A stretch of 64,000 bases of DNA from CAZLFQ01 sp964625465 (GTDB lineage: Bacteria; Pseudomonadota; Alphaproteobacteria; Rickettsiales; Midichloriaceae). The position numbers and the translations under genes are program-made. The notes under the pieces are model-generated. The model ran no database searches. It saw nothing but the letters and a program-made list of their open reading frames with translations, and was not told the origin of the DNA. Positions 51,849 to 60,532 of this stretch are shown piece after piece. The stretch lies in assembly GCA_964625465.1 (NCBI GenBank), contig CAZVFD010000002.1, forward strand, positions 1 through 64,000, given 5' to 3'. How positions within the stretch are numbered: the first letter of the stretch is position 1; each line of letters opens with the position of its first letter.

Positions 51849-52851
51849 ACAATATGATGATCTAAATACTAGTGATCTTGCCAAGCAGGATAAAATTCAT
51901 CAATTCCTTATTAATGCTGGTATCGAGCAGTTTAGAGTTGAGTCTATTCCTGGTGATGCGTCGAATAGAGAATATTTTAGAATTCACACCGTAAGTAATA
52001 CATATATTTTGATGGATGATAGTGCAGATTTCGACTCGTTGCAGCCCTTTATTAATGTTGATAATTTGCTATTAACTCATGGGATAAGAGCTCCTATAAT
52101 CATGGCATCAGATTTAGAAAATGGTTTTCTATTGCTGGAGGATTTAGGTAGCAATAGTTATACAAAGTATCTTATGAGGTGTCCGAATGAAGAGATGATG
52201 CTATATGAGCAAGCAGTTGATGTCTTGGTGAAGTTGCATACTATTGGCTCAGAAATTAATCTACCAGCTCAGAATTCTATATTGCTGAGCAAAGGAATTA
52301 ATTCATTCCTTGAATGGTATGTAAAACCTAGGATTTCTGCAGCAATATATAAAGAAGTTTCTGATGAATTGTATCAAATATTTGAAAAGTTATACCCAAA
52401 GTTAAGCTCCTTAAAGAAGGTGTTTGTGCATAGAGATTATATGGCAGATAATCTTTTTTGGTTAAGTAATGGTGAAAATATTAACAGTGTTGGTGTTATA
52501 GACTTCCAAGACGCAATAGTCGGCTCTCCGGTTTATGATCTTGTGTCTCTTTTGGAAGATGCTAGAAGGGATGTGGGTTTTAACGTAGTTAAGGCAGTTA
52601 AAAAAAGGTACTTAACGAAGATGCCCGATATTGACTCGGCAGACTTTAATGATTGCTACGCAATATTGAGTGCTCAGAGAAATTTAAGAATAATTGGTGT
52701 GTTCCACAGATTGGTAGTAGTAATGAAGAAGCCAAAATATGCAGGTTTTTTCCCGCGTATATGGAGATATATTGAGGATAATCTAGAGAATCCATTAATG
52801 ATTGAATTAAAAAATTGGTTTATTAAGTATGACTTATTCGGCAAAGAGTAG
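51826..52851 (+). CDS. amgK: Anomeric MurNAc/GlcNAc kinase AmgK
   Basis: A 341-residue kinase of the aminoglycoside phosphotransferase fold. Catalytic loop VHRDYMADNLFWL near residues 200-212 and Mg-binding VIDFQDAIVGSPVYDL near 224-239 are visible. Pairing with murU directly downstream (23-base overlap) identifies it as AmgK, which phosphorylates MurNAc at the anomeric position in the peptidoglycan recycling route that bypasses MurA. This bypass gives fosfomycin tolerance where known. Confidence 0.87.
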   Translation: MSQLKNIKQYDDLNTSDLAKQDKIHQFLINAGIEQFRVESIPGDASNREYFRIHTVSNTYILMDDSADFDSLQPFINVDNLLLTHGIRAPIIMASDLENGFLLLEDLGSNSYTKYLMRCPNEEMMLYEQAVDVLVKLHTIGSEINLPAQNSILLSKGINSFLEWYVKPRISAAIYKEVSDELYQIFEKLYPKLSSLKKVFVHRDYMADNLFWLSNGENINSVGVIDFQDAIVGSPVYDLVSLLEDARRDVGFNVVKAVKKRYLTKMPDIDSADFNDCYAILSAQRNLRIIGVFHRLVVVMKKPKYAGFFPRIWRYIEDNLENPLMIELKNWFIKYDLFGKE

Positions 52852-53554
52852 GCCTACTAAGGCTTTAGTTTTGGCTGCTGGTTTTGGCTCGAGGCTAAAA
52901 CCAATTACTAATACTACTCCTAAAGCATTGGTAGAAGTTGGCGGCCGGCCTATTATTGATAGGGTGATTGATCAAATTAAGGAGCAAGGAATAACTGATA
53001 TTATAGTTAATACGCATTACTTAGCAGGCAAAGTGGTGGAACACCTTAAGAAGCGTAATGATGTTGTTGTAACTATATCACATGAGCCAGAAATTTTAGA
53101 AACGGGAGGAGGGGTCTTAAATGTGATGAAAAACATAGCTAATGAACCTCTATTAGTCGTAAGTTCTGATAACGTTTTAGGTAAAAAGGGTAATGCTATT
53201 TCACAAGTACTTTTAGAATGGGATGCAGCTAAAATGAATTTTCTTGTGGCGCTAAAGAGCAAAGACAAAGTTAACACTTATGCAGGGCAGGGTGATTTCA
53301 GTTTGACAGATGATAATAAGCTTTCGTACCAAGATCCAAAGCAGTACATTTTTGTAGGAGCTTATATTGTGAAGCCAGAATTTTTTAGTGGATGGAGTTT
53401 AGGCAAATTTAGGATACCAGATGTTATAGCTAAAGTGGCCAACACAGAAAACAAAAACTTTGGAACAGAAGTCACGTGTGATTGGTTTGATATTGGCACG
53501 CCAGAATTTCTTAAAATAGCTAATGATTATGTTAACTCTGAAAAGCATAGCTAA
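52829..53554 (+). CDS. murU: MurNAc-1-phosphate uridylyltransferase MurU
   Basis: A 241-residue sugar nucleotidyltransferase. The signature LVLAAGFGSRLKPIT near residues 13-27 with TPKALVEVGGRPIIDR follows; metal-binding Asp lies in VVSSDNVLG near 109-117. With AmgK upstream it should form UDP-MurNAc from MurNAc-1-phosphate, closing the recycling loop. Convergent with argS, 7 bases apart. Confidence 0.9.
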   Translation: MTYSAKSRPTKALVLAAGFGSRLKPITNTTPKALVEVGGRPIIDRVIDQIKEQGITDIIVNTHYLAGKVVEHLKKRNDVVVTISHEPEILETGGGVLNVMKNIANEPLLVVSSDNVLGKKGNAISQVLLEWDAAKMNFLVALKSKDKVNTYAGQGDFSLTDDNKLSYQDPKQYIFVGAYIVKPEFFSGWSLGKFRIPDVIAKVANTENKNFGTEVTCDWFDIGTPEFLKIANDYVNSEKHS

Positions 53555-53561
53555 GAAAATA

Positions 53562-55274
53562 TTACATTTTTTCTACAGCGGCAATCCCTAGTAGTTCAAG
53601 ACCATTTTTAATAGTTGTGCTTACGGCGGATACTATTGCTAAGCGAGAAGTGGTAAGCTCTTTATTGGTTTCAATGATAAAACGCAAGCTAGGATCTTCA
53701 CTACCTTTAGCCCAAAAAGAGTGAAACTCAGTTGCAAGTTCAGTCAGGTAATAAGTTATTCTATGGGGCTCATGTTGAATAGCAGCTGCTTCTACTATTC
53801 TTGGAAATTCAGCAATTTTTTTGATTAAGTGTTGATCGTGATTGGTAAGAATATTAGCTTTTACAGGGTTATTATGAAAACCTAGTTCTGCTGCATTTCT
53901 GAGAATAGAATTCGCTCTTGCACTTGCATACTGTACATAGAAAACAGGATTGTCCTTGCTTTGCTCCTTAACCTTGTCAAAGTCAAAGTCGATTGTGGTT
54001 TCAGGCTTCTTTGTTAGCATTACAAAGCGCAAGATATCTTTGCCAACCTCAGTTACTACATCGTTTACAGTAATGAAATTGCCAGCTCTTTTGGACATCT
54101 TATATGGCTCACCATTCTTAAATAAGTTTACCAATTGGCTGATTGCTATATCAATAACGGCCTTGCCGTCAGATATAGCTTTTACAATTGCTTTCATCCT
54201 TTTAACATAACCAGCGTGGTCGGCGCCAAGGACTAAGACCATATCGTTAAAGCCTCGCTGATACTTATGAATATGATATGCAATATCTCCAGCGATATAA
54301 GTGTGTGTCCCATCAGATTTTTTAACAGCTCGGTCTGTGTCATCGCCAAAATCAGTGGCTCTAAATAACGTCATTTCTTTGGGTTCCCAGTGTTCAGGAG
54401 ACTTACCTTTAGGTGCTTCCAAAGTGCCTTGATATATGAGCCCTTTTTTTCTAAGAAATTCAATTCCCTCTTCAACCAGGTTTTTGTCTTGTAAATCGTT
54501 TTTCTCAGATGTGTATATGTCGTGTGAAATGTTGAGTGAAAGCAGATCCTCTTTAATTAATTGCATCATTTCATCAACAACAAATTGCCTGATTTTATTA
54601 GAAACATCCTCGGCATTAAGTTTTAAAAGAGAATCACCGAACCTTTCTTTTAATTTTGTGCCTACAGGAATTAAATATTCTCCCGGATACATTCCCTCAG
54701 ATATTTGAGCGTTAATCCCTAGTGCTTGTTGATAACGGATAAATGCTGATTTTACGAGTGTTGCAATTTGCGATCCTGCATCATTAATATAATATTCCCT
54801 TGTTACGTCGTAACTGCATTTTTTTAAAATCCTACATAAAGCATCACCAAATACAGCGCCCCGTGCATGGCCAATGTGAAGTGGCCCTGTAGGATTCGCT
54901 GAGACGAATTCGACATTAACCTTATTTTTATTGCCAATTGTTGATGATCCAAAAGAGTTTGGTGAGGTGTTAATTTCATTTATTAATTTGCCCCACATTT
55001 CTTTTTCAACTGTGAAATTAATAAACCCTGGGCCTGCAATTTCTACAGAGATTACTCCGCTAATCTCTTTGATCTTTGGAAGCAAATCTTCTGCGATTTG
55101 CCGTGGGTTTTTTTGTAATTGTCCCTTAAGCACCATAGCTGCGTTTGTTGCGAAATCTCCATGTGAAGGATCCTTTGGAATATCAATAGTGATGCCCGAA
55201 TAAGTGTTAACCTCAGGGTAGAGCTGAGAAATGATATTGTGCAAATTTTGCTGCAGTGCGGAAAAAATATTCAT
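53562..55274 (-). CDS. argS: Arginyl-tRNA synthetase
   Basis: A 570-residue class I aminoacyl-tRNA synthetase. Visible: the N-terminal ArgRS domain, the HIGH-type motif PLHIGHARGAVFGDAL near residues 123-138, and KMSKRAGNFITVNDVV near residues 345-362 as the KMSKS counterpart. The start at 55274 (MNIFSALQQN) fits other ArgRS proteins; the frame is open to 55376 but the extra stretch is hydrophobic and unlike ArgRS. Confidence 0.95.
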   Translation of the reverse strand: MNIFSALQQNLHNIISQLYPEVNTYSGITIDIPKDPSHGDFATNAAMVLKGQLQKNPRQIAEDLLPKIKEISGVISVEIAGPGFINFTVEKEMWGKLINEINTSPNSFGSSTIGNKNKVNVEFVSANPTGPLHIGHARGAVFGDALCRILKKCSYDVTREYYINDAGSQIATLVKSAFIRYQQALGINAQISEGMYPGEYLIPVGTKLKERFGDSLLKLNAEDVSNKIRQFVVDEMMQLIKEDLLSLNISHDIYTSEKNDLQDKNLVEEGIEFLRKKGLIYQGTLEAPKGKSPEHWEPKEMTLFRATDFGDDTDRAVKKSDGTHTYIAGDIAYHIHKYQRGFNDMVLVLGADHAGYVKRMKAIVKAISDGKAVIDIAISQLVNLFKNGEPYKMSKRAGNFITVNDVVTEVGKDILRFVMLTKKPETTIDFDFDKVKEQSKDNPVFYVQYASARANSILRNAAELGFHNNPVKANILTNHDQHLIKKIAEFPRIVEAAAIQHEPHRITYYLTELATEFHSFWAKGSEDPSLRFIIETNKELTTSRLAIVSAVSTTIKNGLELLGIAAVEKM

Positions 55275-55396
55275 CTTAGTACTTGTTGTATATGCCGCAA
55301 TGATTCTAGCTAAAACAAATATTAATGCAATTATAATTGACACTGATGCGTTGTTATGGTTACTTTGAGAGTTCACATTTTCTATTATAGTTTCAG

Positions 55397-56680
55397 ATGC
55401 TTTTTGTTCAAAAACTCTTTCGTAATAAAGTCATGAGAAGCGCTTATTTGGCTTGGTTTGCTATTGCGTTGTTCTATTTCTATCAGTACATTCTTAGGGT
55501 TTCTCCTGGGGTTATGTTTGATGAAATCAGGCTGGCTTTTCGAATTACGGCTGAACAATTTGCCACACTTGGGGCTTTTTATCTGCTTGGATATTCTTTA
55601 TTGCAAATTCCGTTAGGGATTATAGTTGATCGTATAGGCGTTAAAAAAATGTCTTTGTACTCCATTGCGATCTGTATATTTGGTTCTCTATTATTTGTAA
55701 GCACCCAGCATTTTTGGGTAGCGCAGGTTAGCAGGTTTATTATCGGTGTTGGTTCTGCATCAGCATTTATGTGCGCACTCAAATTTGTTGCAGATCATTT
55801 TCCGCCAGGGGGTAGGGGTTTATTGATGGGTGCAACCTTAGCCTTGGGTACGGTTGGGGCTGTTTTATCAGCTAAATCTGTTAGGTATATAGGAGAGTAT
55901 GCAGATTGGCATGATGTTATTGCTATATCCGCAGTGATAGGTTTTATTGTGTTTATATTTATTGCTTTTGCAGTTAAGAATCATACACAAGATGCTTATG
56001 CGGTATTGAACAGAAAGTCGTGGAAAGATATAGTGAACAGCATTTGTGCTATTTTTGCCGATAAGCAAATAATGATATATGCAGTTTTGGCCATAGGACT
56101 TTATACTCCGCTTTCTGCGTTAGCAGATCTTTGGGGTACGGCGTTTGTTAAACAGAAGTTTGCGCTAAGCCAAGCAGATGCTGCAGAAATTTCCCAGCTG
56201 ATGTATGTTGGTCTTACAATTGGCAGTTTGGTTCTTCCATGGGTGGCTGAGAAGTATAATAAGCTAAATCTAGCAATTGTAGTGTGCAGTTTTGGGATAT
56301 TGGGTGTGTTTTCTGTAATTTTATACATGCCTGCAGGAAGCGTCTTAGAGCTTCAGGCCATGCTAATAGTATTAGGATTTTTCTGTGGTGCTGAAATGAT
56401 GTGTTTTACTGGTGCATTATATAAGTCGCATAAGTTTGATTCGGGCGAAATTATTGGTGTTGTTAATACTTTAAATATGCTAGGTGGGGCAATTCTACAA
56501 CAGCTGGTTGGTTGGGCGTTGGATAGGCAGTGGGATGGTTTAGTTGACTCTAATAGTATTAGGCAGTATACCACAGAGCAGTTTGGTGTAGCGCTTACCT
56601 CGCTAACAGTAGTGATATTTTTCTGTTGCTTGATCTCATTAGCTTTAGTAGGTAAATCTCAAAAGATTAAGAGAATTTAG
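55397..56680 (+). CDS. MFS transporter
   Basis: A 427-residue major facilitator protein with about 12 membrane helices. The conserved loop 2-3 motif GIIVDRIGVKKM (GxxxDRxGxR/KR type) lies near residues 74-85; YILRVSPGVMFDEI and a duplicated half with YVGLTIGSLVLPWVAEKYNKLN follow. Similar transporters with a FYFYQYILRVSPG start are widespread in Rickettsiales and Legionellales; substrates are mostly unknown, with host metabolites likely. Divergent from argS; ATG at 55432 is a possible alternative start. Confidence 0.88.
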   Translation: MLFVQKLFRNKVMRSAYLAWFAIALFYFYQYILRVSPGVMFDEIRLAFRITAEQFATLGAFYLLGYSLLQIPLGIIVDRIGVKKMSLYSIAICIFGSLLFVSTQHFWVAQVSRFIIGVGSASAFMCALKFVADHFPPGGRGLLMGATLALGTVGAVLSAKSVRYIGEYADWHDVIAISAVIGFIVFIFIAFAVKNHTQDAYAVLNRKSWKDIVNSICAIFADKQIMIYAVLAIGLYTPLSALADLWGTAFVKQKFALSQADAAEISQLMYVGLTIGSLVLPWVAEKYNKLNLAIVVCSFGILGVFSVILYMPAGSVLELQAMLIVLGFFCGAEMMCFTGALYKSHKFDSGEIIGVVNTLNMLGGAILQQLVGWALDRQWDGLVDSNSIRQYTTEQFGVALTSLTVVIFFCCLISLALVGKSQKIKRI

Positions 56681-56742
56681 CTCTAGTCTTAGCGCCTCCC
56701 CATAAAAATCGGAGTGTGAATTTGCCGATCTGTAAACCTATA

Positions 56743-57084
56743 TTACAAATTGTTTGCAAATTGAAGATATTCATAATGACTAACATGAGCTTCGTTAGCT
56801 AGTTCTTCAGCTGAATAACCATTGTTCTGAGCTGCGACTAAAGAATCGTAGATATCCTTTGCTTTTGCGGCTATTTCAACGGGTACATATTTATTTTCTT
56901 TATAACCCAATTTGAAAGCTAACTGCATATACCCATTTACAATGTTATCTTGATTAATTTTATAGTTTTTAAAATGTCTTTGGTAGTCAAGCGCTTCATT
57001 AGAAAGCCTATTTTCTTCAAGTGGCTTAGGGAAGTCGAATTCAAAAGCTTTCTTTTCTCTTTCTCTACTGAGATATATACACAT
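56743..57084 (-). CDS. Unknown small protein, atpG-distal cassette
   Basis: A 113-residue soluble helical protein, unrecognised. Lys/Glu-rich N-terminus, then helices with MQLAFKLGYKENKYVPVEIAAKAKDIYD and AAQNNGYSAEELANEAHVSHYEYL split over the last half; the end resembles helix-turn-helix spacing but this is weak. It has its own promoter in a 56-base repeat (57118-57173) that also precedes the gene at 57390, although the proteins do not look related. No signal peptide. Confidence 0.62.
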   Translation of the reverse strand: MCIYLSREREKKAFEFDFPKPLEENRLSNEALDYQRHFKNYKINQDNIVNGYMQLAFKLGYKENKYVPVEIAAKAKDIYDSLVAAQNNGYSAEELANEAHVSHYEYLQFANNL

Positions 57085-57117
57085 AACTAACTTCCCATTT
57101 ATATTGTTAATGCCTTA

Positions 57118-57173
57118 ATTATACCAAATAAAAGGCCTGCAGAGTAGAAAAACAATGTTAAATATTTGTTAAA
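57118..57173 (-). repeat. Promoter-bearing 56-base repeat, copy 2
   Basis: It differs at two positions from 57795-57850. On the minus strand it ends with TTTGGTATAAT, an extended -10 (TGnTATAAT), about 35 bases before the start of the gene at 57084. No good -35 box was found. Confidence 0.85.
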
Positions 57174-57229
57174 GCCGCCCAGATTCCAAGATCTTAGGCC
57201 ATTTTCTTGTGTTTTTTTTTTAAACAGCG

Positions 57230-57317
57230 TTAAACTGCTTCGGCGCCAGAGATAATCCCAATAAGCTCTTTGGTGATGTATGCCTGACGGGTTCTATAAT
57301 TAGGACTATTCAGTTTG
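57230..57317 (-). pseudogene. Duplicate of the atpG 3' end
   Basis: On the minus strand the frame reads KLNSPNYRTRQAYITKELI, then GIISGAEAV and a stop, matching the AtpG end (NRTRQAYITKELIEIISGAEAV) with few substitutions. About 88 bases match, ending at the stop codon. It lies beyond the gene at 57390 in the same orientation as atpG. Same arrangement as the dxs fragment at 35206. Confidence 0.93.
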
Positions 57318-57318
57318 T

Positions 57319-57354
57319 AAAAAAAGCACGCCTTTTAAGGGGCGCGCTTTTTTA
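57319..57354. terminator. Bidirectional terminator after the cassette gene
   Basis: AAAAAAGC-A-CGCC pairs with GGCG-C-GCTTTTTT with one mismatch, an 8-base loop, and A and T runs on both sides. It lies 35 bases behind the stop of the gene at 57390 and immediately before the atpG fragment. Confidence 0.85.
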
Positions 57355-57389
57355 ATAGAATAAGATAGATCTTATTATGAATACTATAA

Positions 57390-57767
57390 CTAAATTATCT
57401 GTAATTCCTCACTGCAACCTTTGTATGTAGCTACTAATTTATCGCCAGAAACTTGATAATCCCAGCCTAGAATAAGTGCTTCAACTTCGGCTATATGATT
57501 AACTTCGCATTCGCCAGTCGACTGACAAAGATCTCTCGCTTCTGAAATAGAATAATAGCCATCTTCATCTGAAATGAATACCTGTCCAGCTTTAACTTCT
57601 ATTATTGCACCTTCGAAAGCGTCGGAGCTGCTAGGAATATTAGGAAGCCAAATGTTGTCGCAGTTAGATGTTTTGGAATTATCTAGGGTTTGATATGTGT
57701 GGCCATTATCTAGAATGATAAAGGCAGAATCGTGATTAGTTACAATCATTTTTTTAAGTTTAGCCAT
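57390..57767 (-). CDS. Unknown small protein, atpG cassette payload
   Basis: A 125-residue soluble acidic protein, unrecognised, beta-rich in its first half (KMIVTNHDSAFIILDNGHTY) and with four Cys (SNCDN, DLCQSTGEC, YKGCSEE). A C-terminal Trp-containing segment is present. It has its own extended -10 promoter in the repeat at 57795-57850 and its own terminator. It separates atpG from the duplicated atpG 3' end. Confidence 0.62.
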   Translation of the reverse strand: MAKLKKMIVTNHDSAFIILDNGHTYQTLDNSKTSNCDNIWLPNIPSSSDAFEGAIIEVKAGQVFISDEDGYYSISEARDLCQSTGECEVNHIAEVEALILGWDYQVSGDKLVATYKGCSEELQII

Positions 57768-57794
57768 AAAGCCTCGTCATAAAGTTACAACAAG

Positions 57795-57850
57795 ATTATA
57801 CCAAATAAAAGGCCTGCAGAGAAGAAAAACAATGTTAAACATTTGTTAAA
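57795..57850 (-). repeat. Promoter-bearing 56-base repeat, copy 1
   Basis: Same element as 57118-57173 (54 of 56 bases equal by eye). TATAAT (minus strand, 57800-57795) preceded by TGG makes an extended -10, about 28 bases before the start codon at 57767. Confidence 0.85.
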
Positions 57851-57907
57851 ATCGCTTAAATTTCAGGATATGGAGCTATTTATTTGCTTTTTCTAAGGAA
57901 TTGATTG

Positions 57908-58780
57908 TTAAACAGCCTCAGCGCCAGAGATAATCTCAATAAGCTCTTTGGTGATGTATGCCTGACGGGTTCTATTGTATTGAAGATTCAATTTCTTAAT
58001 CATTTCGCCAGAGTTACGTGTAGCACTGTCCATTGCACTCATCCTTGCTCCCTGTTCACTGGCGCTGCTTTCAAGCAATGCCCTGTAAGCTTGTACAGCG
58101 ATGTTTTTAGGTAGCAATTGTTCTAGAATCTCCTTTTCCTCAGGCTCATAGTCATAAGGAACTGCTGCATCTGTTTGCTCGACAACTTCTAAAGGAATTA
58201 TCTGTTGATCAGTCACGATTTGAGAAATAACAGATTTGAATTTGTTATAGATAATGCTGCAGACATCAAATTGTTTTGTCTCAAATAACTCTAGTATTTT
58301 TTCTCCAATGTCATGTGCTTCTGAAAACTTTACGCCTTTTCTTCCGATTCCATCTTTGTGCATTATGATCTTAGAGCTGTATTGCCCTTTTAAAAGATCG
58401 TAGCCTTTTTTGCCTAGGCAAATAACTTTTACCTCTTTTCCAGCTGATAGTAAAGAATCAATCTTTTTACGTGCAGCTTTGAGAATAGATGAGTTAAAAG
58501 CCCCGCAGAGTCCTCTGTCAGAAGTGACTACAATTAGTAAATGAGTGTTGCTCTTACCTGTTCCAGTAAGTAGTGAAACTTGCCCAGGAAGAGGTTGCTC
58601 AGCGTTAGCAGCAAGTGACATTACGATTTTTGCCATCTTGTCTGCATAAGGCGCAGCAGCTTCGGCTTTTTCACGCGCATGCTTTAGTTTTGAAGCAGCA
58701 ACCATCTTCATCGCTTTCGTAATTTTTTGAGTTGAACGAACGCTTTTGATTCTTACTTTTAAACTTTTGAGCGATGGCAT
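57908..58780 (-). CDS. atpG: F1 ATP synthase gamma subunit
   Basis: A 290-residue central stalk subunit. The N-terminal helix SLKSLKVRIKSVRSTQKITKAMKMVAASKL spans residues 3-32; VVTSDRGLCGAFNSSI near 84-99 and the C-terminal helix with NRTRQAYITKELIEIISGAEA are characteristic. Its start overlaps the atpA stop by one base. The last 29 codons are duplicated at 57230-57317 beyond a small cassette. Confidence 0.97.
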   Translation of the reverse strand: MPSLKSLKVRIKSVRSTQKITKAMKMVAASKLKHAREKAEAAAPYADKMAKIVMSLAANAEQPLPGQVSLLTGTGKSNTHLLIVVTSDRGLCGAFNSSILKAARKKIDSLLSAGKEVKVICLGKKGYDLLKGQYSSKIIMHKDGIGRKGVKFSEAHDIGEKILELFETKQFDVCSIIYNKFKSVISQIVTDQQIIPLEVVEQTDAAVPYDYEPEEKEILEQLLPKNIAVQAYRALLESSASEQGARMSAMDSATRNSGEMIKKLNLQYNRTRQAYITKELIEIISGAEAV

Positions 58781-60519
58781 TACGCAAATACCTTAGTAAA
58801 TTGAGTTAATATTTTTTGTAACTCTTTTTCTGAATCATCNNNNNNNNNNGACAACATCGCTTCATCAATACCAGCAGAATCAATTAAACCTTCGCGTACT
58901 TCATGCGTTAAAATTTTTACTGCTCGTATAATCTCAGCACGCGCACCATAATTAATCGCCACACGCAATTTTAAGCCTGGGTTATTTTGCATTAAGATTC
59001 CTGCTTCTGTTAAGATTTTTTGCAATTCTTTCTCTGAATCTTCGGAAATCTTCTCTTCAGATTTGATTTTTTCCATCAGTTTTTTGTGCTTCTTACGCAT
59101 CTCTCTGATAAACTCATTTTCAAAGCGCTTAACGTCTTTAACATTCACTTTGTCAAGGTAGCCCTTTACGCCGGCAAATATTACTACGATTTGCTCTTCA
59201 ACGGCTAGTGGAGAGTACTGAGGTTGTTTTAAAAGCTCGGTTAATCTTGCGCCACGTGCAAGCAAGTTTTGTGTTGAAGCGTCGAGGTCAGAGCCAAACT
59301 GAGCGAAAGCTTCCATCTCACGATATTGAGCAAGCTCAAGTTTAATTGAACCAGCAACTTGTTTCATTCCTTTAATTTGTGCGGCAGAACCTACACGGCT
59401 TACTGAAATACCAACGTTTAATGCAGGTCGAATACCTTTGTAGAATAGCTCTGATTCTAAGAAAATCTGACCGTCAGTAATAGAAATTACGTTTGTTGGA
59501 ATATATGCAGAAACGTCACCAGCTTGTGTTTCAATGATTGGAAGAGCTGTAAGTGAACCTGCGCCCATCTCATCTGACATTTTCGCAGCGCGCTCAAGTA
59601 ATCTTGAGTGTAAGTAGAAAACGTCACCAGGGTATGCTTCACGTCCAGGTGGGCGACGAAGTAGTAATGACATCTGTCTATATGCCACAGCGTGTTTAGA
59701 TAAATCATCATAAACAATCAGGGAGTGCATAGCATTGTCTCTGAAGAATTCACCCATTGTACAACCTGTATATGGTGCTAAGAATTGTAGTGGGGCAGGA
59801 TCAGAAGCGCTCGCGCAAACTACTATTGAGTAATCCATAGCGCCTTCTTCTTCTAACTTTTTCACAATTTTCGCAACTGAAGATCTTTTCTGACCAATCG
59901 CAACATAGATACAGTAAAGAGTTCTTTGTTCATCTTTAGATTCAAAAGCCTGTTTTTGATTTAAAATTGTATCAATCGCAATTGCAGTTTTGCCTGTTTG
60001 ACGATCGCCAATGATCAACTCACGTTGACCACGACCAACTGGGATTAAGCTATCGATAGCTTTTATACCTGTTTGTACTGGTTCATGAACTGATTTACGT
60101 TTTACGATTCCAGGGGCTTTAATTTCAACACGAGCATATTTAACATTTTTTAATGCACCTTTGCCATCGATAGGGTTGCCAAGGCCGTCAACAACGCGTC
60201 CTAGTAAGCCTTTTCCAACTGGAACCTCTACAATTTTCTTTGTTCGTTTAACGGTTGCGCCTTCTTTGACTTCTCTATCGTTTCCAAATATCACGATACC
60301 AACGCTATCTTCTTCTAAGTTAAGAACCATTCCTTTGATTCCACCTTCGAACTCGACCATTTCACCTGCTTGAACGTTATCTAAGCCATAAGCAATAGCC
60401 ACACCATCAGAAACTTTTACAACTTGACCTACTTCATTAAGTTCGGTATCAGCATTAAAGTTTGCTATCTCTTTTGTTAAAATTTCTGATATTTCAGTAG
60501 CTCTTATTTGCGCTGCCAT
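58780..60519 (-). CDS. atpA: F1 ATP synthase alpha subunit, 3' end disrupted
   Basis: The alpha subunit, with Walker A GDRQTGKTA near residues 169-177 and the family's ALPIIETQAGDVSAYIPTN. The open frame counts 579 residues, against about 505-515 in the family. The excess comes from the end: after DSEKELQKILT (near residue 512) the frame goes on into a stretch of about 45 residues like the C-terminal part of undecaprenyl diphosphate synthase (NNPGLKLRVAINYGARAEII, then GIDEAML), then a 10-N gap, then DSEKELQKILTQFTKVFA, which is a normal AtpA end. The two DSEKELQKILT copies differ at synonymous sites. Composite or rearranged end. Confidence 0.93.
   Translation of the reverse strand: MAAQIRATEISEILTKEIANFNADTELNEVGQVVKVSDGVAIAYGLDNVQAGEMVEFEGGIKGMVLNLEEDSVGIVIFGNDREVKEGATVKRTKKIVEVPVGKGLLGRVVDGLGNPIDGKGALKNVKYARVEIKAPGIVKRKSVHEPVQTGIKAIDSLIPVGRGQRELIIGDRQTGKTAIAIDTILNQKQAFESKDEQRTLYCIYVAIGQKRSSVAKIVKKLEEEGAMDYSIVVCASASDPAPLQFLAPYTGCTMGEFFRDNAMHSLIVYDDLSKHAVAYRQMSLLLRRPPGREAYPGDVFYLHSRLLERAAKMSDEMGAGSLTALPIIETQAGDVSAYIPTNVISITDGQIFLESELFYKGIRPALNVGISVSRVGSAAQIKGMKQVAGSIKLELAQYREMEAFAQFGSDLDASTQNLLARGARLTELLKQPQYSPLAVEEQIVVIFAGVKGYLDKVNVKDVKRFENEFIREMRKKHKKLMEKIKSEEKISEDSEKELQKILTEAGILMQNNPGLKLRVAINYGARAEIIRAVKILTHEVREGLIDSAGIDEAMLXXXXDDSEKELQKILTQFTKVFA
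58840..58849. other. Scaffold gap (10 N) in atpA
   Basis: Ten N between the UppS-like stretch (58850 to about 59000) and the true atpA 3' end. The same protein segment lies on both sides of the gap. Confidence 0.95.
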
Positions 60520-60532
60520 CTATCTCTCCTTA

